The translations under genes and the position numbers were made by a program. A stretch of DNA of 11,767 bases from Deltaproteobacteria bacterium (GTDB lineage Bacteria; JAUYMQ01). Shown here in pieces: positions 1 through 6,383 of this stretch. Positions within the stretch are counted from its first letter, which is position 1, and each line of letters opens with the position of its first letter. The stretch is taken from contig JAUYMQ010000091.1 of the NCBI GenBank assembly GCA_030698575.1, positions 1 through 11,767 on the forward strand. The letters run 5' to 3'. A model generated the notes under the pieces. That model ran no database searches, was not told where the DNA came from, and worked only from the letters and a program-made list of their open reading frames with translations.

Positions 1-342
1 CTCGATCTCACCGGACTGGACGAGGTCGAGCAGCTCCAGCACGCCGCCGGCGGCGAGGAGGGCGATCTCGTAGCTCCGGTCTCTTGCTTAAGTGTCGGGA
101 TCGTTCTTGTTGTTTTTCAGCGTCGCGGTCTGCTTCTCGCTATCGAGCAGCTGCTCGCCGTGGTTGAGCAGGATCTCCTCGGGGATGGCGGCGCGAGGGG
201 GGATCCTGCGAGTGCGGCCAAGGAGGCCGGTCGCTTCCAGGCCAGCGTGCACGGCCTCGAGCCGATCGGGATTCTCCGGATGCGCGTGGGGCGGCCTGTG
301 TTCGAGATAGCGCGGGTCGAGGACGACCCCGGTTCCGGCCAT
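1..342 (-). pseudogene. Histone deacetylase / acetoin utilisation (AcuC-like) family gene, 5' part, interrupted by an in-frame stop
   Basis: The minus-strand reading frame begins at ATG 342-340, preceded by GGAGA seven bases upstream, and runs off the left edge. The N-terminus carries the class II HDAC/AcuC signature: YLEHRPPHAHPENPDRLEAV, then a segment ending in DPDT, then SYEIALLAAGGVLELLD. These enzymes are Zn-dependent deacetylases acting on acetylated lysine or small acetylated amines; the catalytic His pair and Zn ligands would lie beyond the window. Codon 85 from this ATG is TAA (bases 88-90), between DPDT and ARDRSYE, yet the frame is uninterrupted on both sides and the family pattern continues with its usual spacing. 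A single substitution (for example a Tyr codon to TAA) therefore explains it better than a frameshift. An upstream in-frame start near 381 exists, but the Shine-Dalgarno sequence favours 342. It could be a pseudogene or a sequence error. Family call is good; functional state is unknown. Confidence 0.66.
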
Positions 343-403
343 GAAACCATCTCCCTGCGCGGTCGGCCGCGCCGCCGCCAACCGGGGTGACGCGAACCCG
401 CCT

Positions 404-432
404 ATCCTAGTCGATGAGCGGGCAAGGGGAAA
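404..432 (-). promoter_or_regulatory. Candidate sigma-70-type promoter for the HDAC-like gene
   Basis: Read on the minus strand, TTTCCC (432-427) is followed after 17 bases by TAGGAT (409-404). The -35 box matches poorly (3 of 6) and the -10 box moderately (4 of 6). The predicted start of transcription, about 397, leaves a leader of about 55 bases before ATG 342. The -35 box lies back to back with that of the plus-strand promoter, 7 bases away. Pattern match only. Confidence 0.33.
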
Positions 433-439
433 GCGTCCG

Positions 440-469
440 TTGACACCCGCCTCCGCGCCTTCCTATCAT
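440..469 (+). promoter_or_regulatory. Candidate sigma-70-type promoter for the acyltransferase paralog
   Basis: TTGACA (440-445, perfect -35) is followed after 18 bases by TATCAT (464-469, 5 of 6 to TATAAT). The predicted transcription start is about 476, only a few bases before ATG 480. The mRNA would thus be nearly leaderless for ATG 480, or have a leader of about 25 bases with a GGGGG element for the in-frame TTG at 501. This is the best sigma-70 match in the window. Confidence 0.6.
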
Positions 470-479
470 CCTTTGCCGG

Positions 480-1556
480 ATGAATCACGGGGGAACTGAA
501 TTGAGCAAGGATGAACGGACCATCGTCGCCGAGCGCGTTGCCGCCCTGGAGAGTCGTGTGAACGGCCTCATGGAGGCTCGCCGCGCCCGCGTAACCGGCG
601 GGAAGCGCGGGGCGCGATCCTCGAGCGCGGGCTCCGCCGAGATCGAGGCGACCCGTGAGCGGCTTGCGAAGGAACTGGCCGGGCTGGCCGCGCGCCTCGA
701 GAAATTCGAGCGGGCCGATGAGGAGCGCGGCCGCAAATCCAAGGACGGCAGCGGGAGCCTGTCGAGTTTCCGCGAGGTCGTCCGGCAGGCCAGGCGGCTC
801 GGCGACGCCGAGGAGATTGACGATTTCGGCCTCGACCGCGGCTTCTTCGAAACGGTCCGGCCGCTCGTCGATCTGCTCTACGATCGTTACTTCCGCGTCG
901 AAGCCGAAGGCGCGAAAGCGAACGTGCCCGCCGAGGGGCCCGCGATTCTCGTGGCGAACCGCGGCGGCCCGGTGGCTTACGACGCGCTGATGATCGCCGA
1001 GGCTGCCAGGCGGGCCCATCCCGGCCGGCGGATTCGCTTCCATGTCGATCCGCACCTTGGCTCCGCGCCCGGCATAGGACCGATCATGGTGCGCCTCGGC
1101 GGCGTCAAGGAGGCCGGGGACAATGCCGAGCGCCTCGTCGAGGAAGGGCAGCTGTTTCTCTTCTTCCCGGAGGGGTTCCGGGGGGCCGTGAAGACGCTCG
1201 GCGAGCGCTATCGGCTCGCCGAGTTCTCGACGGAGTTCGCCGAAGCCGCCGAGCGCCTTGGGGTTCCGGTAATTCCGGTCGCGCTCATCGGGTCGGAAGA
1301 GGCGCAGCCGGTCATCGGGGGTATCACGTTCCTCGCCCGTGCGCTTGGCTGGCCCGCCTTTCCCCTGGCCCCGCTCGGCGTGCTCCCTCTGCCGGTGAAG
1401 TTCAGGATTCGCTTCGGCAAGCCCCTCACACCTTCGGGGGCACGCGGGCGCGCCCTCAAGACCCGTGCGAGGGCCCTTCGACAACGGACGCGCGATTCGG
1501 TTCAGGCGAGTCTCCGAGACCTCCTGGCCAGCCGACGATCCGTCTTTCTCGGCTAG
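480..1556 (+). CDS. PlsC-like lysophospholipid acyltransferase paralog lacking the catalytic His (probable pseudoenzyme)
   Basis: A 358-residue protein of the PlsC/LPLAT glycerolipid acyltransferase superfamily. Residues 10-85 are charged and likely helical or coiled coil; the acyltransferase domain spans about 125-315. Motif I, normally NHxxxxD, reads NRGGPVAYD: Asn160, Arg161 in place of the catalytic His, and Asp168. The acyl-acceptor motif FPEG is intact at 229-232, as is a VPVIPVALIG segment (262-271). It is clearly homologous to the two acyltransferases at 5110 and 6384, down to the closing RRSVFLG, but lacks their N-terminal LGxDPLxR peptide and their GRGG segment. His-to-Arg (CAC to CGC) is a single transition and, by family knowledge, should abolish His/Asp charge-relay catalysis. 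It may be a regulatory or structural partner of the active paralogs. ATG 480 has no Shine-Dalgarno sequence; TTG 501 (GGGGG seven bases upstream) would remove 7 residues and fits the promoter better. Family membership is secure; activity is doubtful. Confidence 0.85.
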   Translation: MNHGGTELSKDERTIVAERVAALESRVNGLMEARRARVTGGKRGARSSSAGSAEIEATRERLAKELAGLAARLEKFERADEERGRKSKDGSGSLSSFREVVRQARRLGDAEEIDDFGLDRGFFETVRPLVDLLYDRYFRVEAEGAKANVPAEGPAILVANRGGPVAYDALMIAEAARRAHPGRRIRFHVDPHLGSAPGIGPIMVRLGGVKEAGDNAERLVEEGQLFLFFPEGFRGAVKTLGERYRLAEFSTEFAEAAERLGVPVIPVALIGSEEAQPVIGGITFLARALGWPAFPLAPLGVLPLPVKFRIRFGKPLTPSGARGRALKTRARALRQRTRDSVQASLRDLLASRRSVFLG

Positions 1557-1560
1557 GCCT

Positions 1561-2964
1561 TTGAACGATCCCGCGTCCTCAACTTTCCGCCGCTGCCTTC
1601 TCCTTTCAATTTTCGCCGTCCCGATTTATCTCGCGGCGCTTGGAGCGCCGGCGATCCACCGCCACCAGGAGGCACGGGTGGCCGAGGTGGCGCGTGAGAT
1701 GCGGGTTTCAGGCGATGCTCTCATTCCCCGCCTGAACGGCATGCTCCGGCTCAACAAGCCGCCGCTCGTCTACTGGGCCGCCCTGGGAGGGTACGGAATC
1801 TTCGGCGAAGTGAGCGAGCTTGCCGCCAGATTTCCGATGGCGCTCTCGGCGATCGCCTGCATCCTGCTGACCGCGGCTCTGGCCGCGCGCCTGTTCGGCC
1901 CGCGAGCCGGGCTCTTCGCCGGCGCCGTTCTTGCGACCACGCCGCTCTACGTCTCGCTCGGAAGGCGCGCTGAGACCGACGTGCCGATGACCCTCTTCAT
2001 CGTTCTGGCGATGTACGCCTTCGAGCGCGCGTTCCGCGAAAAACAGGCCGGCTGGCGATGGCTGTTCTTCGCGGCGATGGGCCTCTCCTTCATGTGCAAG
2101 GGCGTGCCCGGCGTGGTGGTCCCCCTGCTCGCGGCGATCCTCTACCTGTTGTGGGAAGGGCGCGCGCGTGAGCCGCTTCGTCTTTCCTTCCTGGGCGGTC
2201 TCCTCCTGACCGCGCTCATCATTGCGCCCTGGTACGCACTCGTCTGGGCGACTTTTCCCGACGCGGGGGAAGTCTTTCGGTTCGAGACCCTGCACCGCCT
2301 CGGCGCGGACGCGCCGCACGCCAATCCGTTTTATTTCTACTTCTACGTGACGCCGATCCAGGTCCTTCCCTGGAGCCTGGCGATCCCCCTCGTCTGGACG
2401 GCCCTGCGCGGCGACGAAAAAGCGCGCCGCGCCGCGCGGCTTCCGGCCGCATGGCTCGCGGGGGGGCTCGTGTTTCTGACGCTTCTCGAAACCAAGCAGC
2501 CGCACTATCTGGTCCCTCTTCTGCCCGCCATCGCCATTCTCATCGGCGCCGGCATCGACCGGGCTCTTGCCTCGGCGCGCTGGCCCTGGCTTACGGGCCG
2601 GCTTCTGGCTCGCTTCACGGCGGTGTTTTCTCTCGGCATCGTTCTTTTCGCCTTTTTCTTCGAGGCGCGGTTCGTCGAACGCGACTCCCCCCGGGGCGTC
2701 TGCGGCCGGGTGCTCGATGAGGTGGGCGAGCGGCCGCTCATCTACTACCGCTTCGACGATTCGGCTTGCACCTTCTATCTTAAGCGGACGGTTCACGTAG
2801 CCGCCGACGAGGCGCTTCTCATGAAGGCGCTTCAGCGCACGCCGGGCGCCCACGTGTTCACCCGCGAGGAGTACGCTGCGGGGCTGGAGCTCCCGAGCCA
2901 TCGGATCCTCTGGACGAGCGACGACTACAAGCGGCGGATGGTTCTTCTCGGTCCGCGCGGTTGA
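1561..2964 (+). CDS. Multispanning GT-C glycosyltransferase, ArnT/PMT (dolichyl-phosphate-mannose mannosyltransferase) family
   Basis: A membrane protein of about 467 residues resembling the ArnT/YfhO/PMT GT-C group, which transfers a sugar from a polyprenyl-phosphate donor to a lipid or protein at the outer face of the inner membrane. After a first membrane helix (12-29) comes the first periplasmic loop HQEARVAEVAREM (35-47), which keeps the family Glu (37) but has Gln where Asp is common. Next are the SGDALIPRLNG and NKPPLVYW signatures, a second acidic motif ETDVPMTLF (138-146), about ten further hydrophobic segments, and TKQPHYLVPLLPA (311-323). The C-terminal 100 residues are soluble. 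The reading frame is open back to GTG 1465, but that start overlaps the previous gene by 92 bases. TTG 1561, four bases past the upstream TAG, places the first helix where the family has it, so I chose it. It is probably co-transcribed and translationally coupled with the acyltransferase paralog. Acceptor and sugar cannot be told. Confidence 0.84.
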   Translation: MNDPASSTFRRCLLLSIFAVPIYLAALGAPAIHRHQEARVAEVAREMRVSGDALIPRLNGMLRLNKPPLVYWAALGGYGIFGEVSELAARFPMALSAIACILLTAALAARLFGPRAGLFAGAVLATTPLYVSLGRRAETDVPMTLFIVLAMYAFERAFREKQAGWRWLFFAAMGLSFMCKGVPGVVVPLLAAILYLLWEGRAREPLRLSFLGGLLLTALIIAPWYALVWATFPDAGEVFRFETLHRLGADAPHANPFYFYFYVTPIQVLPWSLAIPLVWTALRGDEKARRAARLPAAWLAGGLVFLTLLETKQPHYLVPLLPAIAILIGAGIDRALASARWPWLTGRLLARFTAVFSLGIVLFAFFFEARFVERDSPRGVCGRVLDEVGERPLIYYRFDDSACTFYLKRTVHVAADEALLMKALQRTPGAHVFTREEYAAGLELPSHRILWTSDDYKRRMVLLGPRG

Positions 2965-2975
2965 GGGGCGAGGGC

Positions 2976-2993
2976 GCGGTGACACGACACCGC
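2976..2993 (+). terminator. Possible weak hairpin terminator after the glycosyltransferase
   Basis: GCGGTG (2976-2981) and CACCGC (2988-2993) form a perfect 6-bp stem with a 6-base loop, 12 bases after the TGA stop. The following bases (TCTTGCGG) are not a proper U tract, so it is at best a weak or Rho-assisted terminator. Confidence 0.25.
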
Positions 2994-3022
2994 TCTTGCG
3001 GTCCGGCCGCGGCCTTCGCCGA

Positions 3023-3051
3023 TTGACACCCCGGGGCTTTTAAATTAATCT
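3023..3051 (+). promoter_or_regulatory. Candidate promoter of the SDR-ParA-acyltransferase operon
   Basis: TTGACA (3023-3028) is a perfect -35 box. After 17 bases comes TAATCT (3046-3051), which keeps the first T, the A and the final T of TATAAT, inside an AT-rich island unusual for this region. The sequence shares TTGACACCC with the promoter at 440. The predicted leader to ATG 3283 is about 225 bases. Pattern match only. Confidence 0.4.
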
Positions 3052-3282
3052 GCGACGTATCTAAAAGTTCAATGAATTTCAGAACCTAGGGCGGTTCCGG
3101 CGCATTCCGAAGGCGCCATCCGAGGGAGGCCGCCGGGCCGCGCCACGACGGAGCCGCGCGCGGAGCACCCGCAAGTCCGGTCACGACAGCTAGCCAGACA
3201 GTTTGCAGATACCCGGGTCGAGGCCCCGCGGGGCGGAGCATATCGCCCGGCGGCCCTGGTTCCCGATCTTGGAGCGTGTGCC

Positions 3283-4314
3283 ATGGAGAAGGAGAGCAGC
3301 AAGGGCGGGCGCGCGAAGCGGAGGCGCGGCGCTGAAGCCCGCGAGGGCGGCGCCCTGGCCCTGACGGGCGCCTCGGGATTCATCGGGTCGCGCATTCTCG
3401 GCCGGCTCGTCGAAAGCGCGGACGATCGCCCCATCCTCGTGATCGACAATCAGAAGCCGCCGGTCGAGCACCGGCGCATACGCTTCTTTCGGGTCGACTT
3501 CACTGAGCCGACCGCCGACGCGACGCTGGCCGCCATCCTGAAGAAGGAAGGGTGCGACACGTTCATCCACACTTCCTACCTGTCGAACCCGACTCACGAC
3601 CAGGCCTACGCGCATGAGCTCGAGGCAATCGGCACCATGCACGTGCTGCACGCCGCCAGCGAAGCCGGGATCCGAAAGCTGATCGTCGCAGGCACGACGA
3701 TGTCCTACGGCGCGCTTCCGTCCAATCCGAATTTCCTGACCGAGGAGCACCCCCTGCGGGCGAACAGTCGTGTCGCCTCGCTGCGCGATCGCGTCGAGGC
3801 CGAGCAGGAAGTCGCGCGCTTCTCGCGGAAGAACCCGGACACCATCGTCACGGTCCTCCGGTGCTGCTGGATCATGGGACCGACGGTGAGCGGCTTTGTC
3901 ACCACCTTTTTCAGCCGCTCCGTGGTGCCGACGCTCCTCGGATATGATCCGCTGCTCCAGTTCATTCACGAGGAGGACGCGGTCGATGCCTACGAGCGCG
4001 CGGTGATCCACGATTTCCGGGGGGCCTACAACATCGTGGGACGCGGCGTTCTGCCGCTCAGCACGCTGCTCAAGCTCGCAGGCAAGCCATCGATTCCCAT
4101 CCTGCACTTCGCGGCCTATCCCTTTGCCGAAGCGCTCTGGATGAGCCAGCTCAGCGAGGCGCCGGGACCCTACCTGGATTACCTCCGGTATCTCTGGGTG
4201 GCCGACGGGGACAAGGCGCGCATCGAGATGGGATTCGAGCCGAAGTACTCAACGAAAGAAGCCTGGATGAGTTTCGTGGGGGGCCGGAGGCTGCGCAAGT
4301 ATCAGAACCGCTGA
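3283..4314 (+). CDS. Extended SDR / NAD-dependent epimerase-dehydratase family protein with non-canonical active site
   Basis: A 343-residue Rossmann-fold protein of the atypical/extended short-chain dehydrogenase family. A basic tail (residues 1-22, with AKRRR) precedes the dinucleotide-binding motif GASGFIG (29-35). The acidic residue after the second strand (ILVID, Asp55) favours NAD(H). The family FIHEEDAVDA motif is at 227-236. The usual catalytic YxxxK should fall just before VEAEQEV, but the sequence there is SLRDR (166-170): Tyr is replaced by Ser and Lys by Arg. The upstream GTTMSYG retains the Ser/Thr-like position. It may bind NAD without classical oxidoreductase chemistry, or use other residues. 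ATG 3283 has GGAG eight bases upstream. It is the first gene of a tight plus-strand operon with parA 40 bases downstream, suggesting a role in lipid or envelope metabolism together with the acyltransferases. Substrate unknown. Confidence 0.83.
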   Translation: MEKESSKGGRAKRRRGAEAREGGALALTGASGFIGSRILGRLVESADDRPILVIDNQKPPVEHRRIRFFRVDFTEPTADATLAAILKKEGCDTFIHTSYLSNPTHDQAYAHELEAIGTMHVLHAASEAGIRKLIVAGTTMSYGALPSNPNFLTEEHPLRANSRVASLRDRVEAEQEVARFSRKNPDTIVTVLRCCWIMGPTVSGFVTTFFSRSVVPTLLGYDPLLQFIHEEDAVDAYERAVIHDFRGAYNIVGRGVLPLSTLLKLAGKPSIPILHFAAYPFAEALWMSQLSEAPGPYLDYLRYLWVADGDKARIEMGFEPKYSTKEAWMSFVGGRRLRKYQNR

Positions 4315-4354
4315 CGGCATTGGGGGGTGCCGTGGCTGCGGTTCCAGGGAGCCC

Positions 4355-5128
4355 ATGGTGCGCCGGATCGCCTTCATCAACGAGAAGGGCGGGAGCTGCA
4401 AGACCACGCTCGCCGTGAACCTTGGCGCGTTCTACGCCCACTACCGGCGCAAGCGCGTCCTGATCGTCGACATGGATCCCCAGGGACAGGTCGGCAAAGC
4501 GCTCGGCTTCGAGGTAAAAAGCCTCGACCAGACGATCCTCGATCTGCTCGAAGATCCGGATCGGCCCGTCCAGGAATTCATCCGTTCGTCCCGGGTGTCC
4601 AGCCTCGACATCATTCCGGCCAACAAGCGGCTGGCGGAGTACGCCTCGACGGCGGGCTCCCTTCCCGATCACCCGCACCGCCTGGCCCGCGCGCTGCGCC
4701 AGCTCGAGGGGTACGACTACCTGCTCTTCGATTCACCCCCGTCCCTGGGCGTGAGCATCCTCAACATCATGCTCGCCACCGAGGAGATCGTCATACCGGT
4801 ATCGCTCACCTACTTCGCGCTGGACGGCTGCGCGGAGATTCTCGACACAGTGGGACGGGTGCGGGAGCGCTACGGGAACGAGGCGCTGCGGGTGAGCCTG
4901 GTGGTGCCCGCCCTCTACCGGCGGACCCGGCTGGCCGATGCTATTCTCGAACGGCTCCGGGAGCACTTCCCCGACAATCTCTCGCAGACCGTCGTGGGCT
5001 ATGACGTGAAGGTGGACGAGGCGCAGAGTCACGGGCAGACTATCTGGGAGTACGCACCCACGAGCCGGGGCGCGGAGTTGTTCGCGCGCCTGGCGATGGA
5101 GCTGGAACGTTGGCCGGCGGCCCGCTAG
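4355..5128 (+). CDS. ParA/Soj-family positioning ATPase (orphan, no ParB nearby)
   Basis: A 257-residue ParA/MinD-superfamily P-loop ATPase of the small chromosomal (Soj-like) type, without an N-terminal DNA-binding domain. The deviant Walker A is KGGSCKTT (11-18, including signature Lys11), Walker A' is VDMDPQG (38-44), and Walker B is LLFDSPPSLG (123-132). The C-terminal helix begins with the typical SRGAELFARL (238-247). Such ATPases dimerise on ATP and position cargo (DNA, protein clusters, carboxysomes) over the nucleoid or membrane, stimulated by a short N-terminal peptide of an adaptor. No parB or parS-like gene is visible; its neighbours are an SDR protein and two acyltransferases. 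The acyltransferase start (5110) overlaps its 3' end by 19 bases, indicating coupling. ATG 4355 lies only 3 bases from GGGAG; GTG 4358, one codon later, has better spacing and could be the real start. Family assignment is very secure; cargo is unknown. Confidence 0.93.
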   Translation: MVRRIAFINEKGGSCKTTLAVNLGAFYAHYRRKRVLIVDMDPQGQVGKALGFEVKSLDQTILDLLEDPDRPVQEFIRSSRVSSLDIIPANKRLAEYASTAGSLPDHPHRLARALRQLEGYDYLLFDSPPSLGVSILNIMLATEEIVIPVSLTYFALDGCAEILDTVGRVRERYGNEALRVSLVVPALYRRTRLADAILERLREHFPDNLSQTVVGYDVKVDEAQSHGQTIWEYAPTSRGAELFARLAMELERWPAAR

Positions 5129-6363
5129 GAAACGATCCCCTCTCACGTTTGAGCACACCGGGCGAGCCCGCCCGGCGGGAGGCCACCGTGCGTCTGCTTC
5201 CCCGGCGCGAGTCCCCTCCCGGCGGCGAATCAGCCATGGGGAAGACGCCCGCGGAGGCGGGATCGGGTCGCGGCGGCGGCCCCGATCTGGAGGCCCTTGA
5301 ACGGCGCTTGGCCGAGATCGAGCGGCGACTCGACGATGAGCTGGCCGGACTGCGCCGCGGGGCGGTGCGGAGATCGAATCCGCCCGCCGAGCGCGAAGAT
5401 ATCGTCGGCGCCATCCGCGATTTCGACGATCGCCTGGTTGAGATAGCGAACCGGACCTCGCACCTGGCGAGAGGACAGCGCCGCGGGCTGTTCCGTGGCG
5501 CCCGGAACGTGGCCAAGCTGGCGGGCGAGCTGGTCACGCCGGACTACTACTCGCGGAAGCTCGCCGAGTTCGGCCTTCGAGATCGCTCGGTTCGGGTGGA
5601 CGAATTCGGGATGGATCCCGCCTACCGGGCGAGCATCCGCCCCTTCATGGAATTTCTCTTCAGGCGGTGGTGGCGGGTGCGCATCGAGGGAATCTCGAAC
5701 ATCCCCGAGCGAGGCGCCGCACTCCTTGTGGGCAATCATGCGGGCGTGATTCCCTACGACGCCGCCATGGTCTCTTTCGGCGTCGAGATGCGGCATCCTG
5801 CCAGGCGTCGCGTCCGGTTCCTCATAGAAGACTGGTTTTCGACCCTCCCCTTCGCCAGCCCGCTCATCGCGCGCGCGGGAGCGGTGCGAGCCAACCGTGA
5901 GAACGCCGAGCGGCTCCTCCGGACGGGACATCTTGTCGGCGCCTTTCCCGAAGGGACGAAGGGCTCGCTCAAGTACTACAAGGATCGCTACAAGGTTCAG
6001 CGCTTCGGACGGGGAGGCTCGGTGCGGCTGGCAATGCGGACGGGGGTGCCCATTATTCCCTTCGCGGTGGTGGGCTCCGAGGAGATCTATCCGGTGCTCG
6101 CGAAGGCCAATCTGCTTGCGCGCGCCGTCGGGCTCGGAGAGCTGCCGATCGCGGCGAACACGCTGCTGGGCCCGCTGGGCCTCATTCCGCTCCCCTCGAA
6201 GTGGATCATCCGCATCGGCAAGCCGATTGATGTGGCTCGCCGCGGCGCCCGGGGAGCCGAGAACGATATCCTGGTGAACAAGATTGCCAATGAACTGAGA
6301 GAGAACGTGCAGGAGATGGTCGACGACCTTCTCACCAGGCGAAAGAGCGCCTGGCGCGGTTAA
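5110..6363 (+). CDS. PlsC-like lysophospholipid acyltransferase with coiled-coil N-terminal extension (first tandem copy)
   Basis: A 417-residue protein of the PlsC/LPLAT family, which acylates lysophospholipids or related glycerolipids at the membrane. Residues 1-60 are a linker, 58-120 charged helix or coiled coil, and 175-375 the catalytic domain. Motif I is NHAGVIPYD (His210, Asp217), the substrate-loop motif is FPEGTKG (279-285), and IPFAV (316-320) corresponds to motif IV. All key residues are present. The start is TTG 5110, inside the end of parA: GGAG lies eight bases upstream, and the resulting N-terminus (PLGNDPLSRL) matches that of the next paralog (VLGSDPLARM). The internal ATG (codon 43) would delete this shared peptide. 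The protein is much longer than a minimal PlsC (about 240 residues) because of the N-terminal extension. It ends in RRKSAWRG, like its paralogs. Acyl specificity cannot be read from sequence. Confidence 0.9.
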   Translation: MAGGPLGNDPLSRLSTPGEPARREATVRLLPRRESPPGGESAMGKTPAEAGSGRGGGPDLEALERRLAEIERRLDDELAGLRRGAVRRSNPPAEREDIVGAIRDFDDRLVEIANRTSHLARGQRRGLFRGARNVAKLAGELVTPDYYSRKLAEFGLRDRSVRVDEFGMDPAYRASIRPFMEFLFRRWWRVRIEGISNIPERGAALLVGNHAGVIPYDAAMVSFGVEMRHPARRRVRFLIEDWFSTLPFASPLIARAGAVRANRENAERLLRTGHLVGAFPEGTKGSLKYYKDRYKVQRFGRGGSVRLAMRTGVPIIPFAVVGSEEIYPVLAKANLLARAVGLGELPIAANTLLGPLGLIPLPSKWIIRIGKPIDVARRGARGAENDILVNKIANELRENVQEMVDDLLTRRKSAWRG

Positions 6364-6383
6364 CCTCGGGCAGGGACAAGGTT

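Larger units (their letters stand above)
2965..3282 (+). other. 318-bp intergenic region: weak hairpin, AT-rich promoter patch, GC-rich leader
   Basis: There is no convincing gene here. Near the glycosyltransferase stop is an inverted repeat (2976-2993) without a U tract. An AT-rich island (about 3036-3090) follows a perfect TTGACA. The rest, up to ATG 3283, is GC-rich with self-complementary stretches such as CCCCGCGGGG (3224-3233), so the operon mRNA would have a long, structured leader of about 225 bases if the promoter is correctly placed. The only plus-strand mini-ORF noted (ATG 3072, five codons) has no ribosome-binding site. Confidence 0.5.

Noticed and set aside
402-1484. Antisense open frame (360 codons) opposite the acyltransferase paralog
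   Set aside because: No recognisable domain; it is opposite a clear PlsC-family gene and arises from GC bias at third positions.
1708-2985. Long antisense open frame (425 codons) opposite the glycosyltransferase
   Set aside because: Its translation is Arg/Glu/Gly-rich low complexity with no domain, as expected opposite a GC-rich gene; the plus strand encodes a clear membrane enzyme.
3072-3089. Five-codon mini-ORF in the operon leader
   Set aside because: It has no ribosome-binding site and is short enough to occur by chance; not supported as a leader peptide.
3224-3233. Palindrome CCCCGCGGGG as an operator
   Set aside because: Such GC palindromes are common by chance at this base composition, and nothing else supports a binding site.
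3190-4107. Antisense open frame (305 codons) opposite the SDR gene
   Set aside because: No family motifs; the plus strand has an unmistakable Rossmann protein.
4315-5150. ParB gene or parS-like site near parA
   Set aside because: None of the surrounding genes resembles ParB and I saw no parS-like 16-bp palindrome; the ParA appears orphan in this window.
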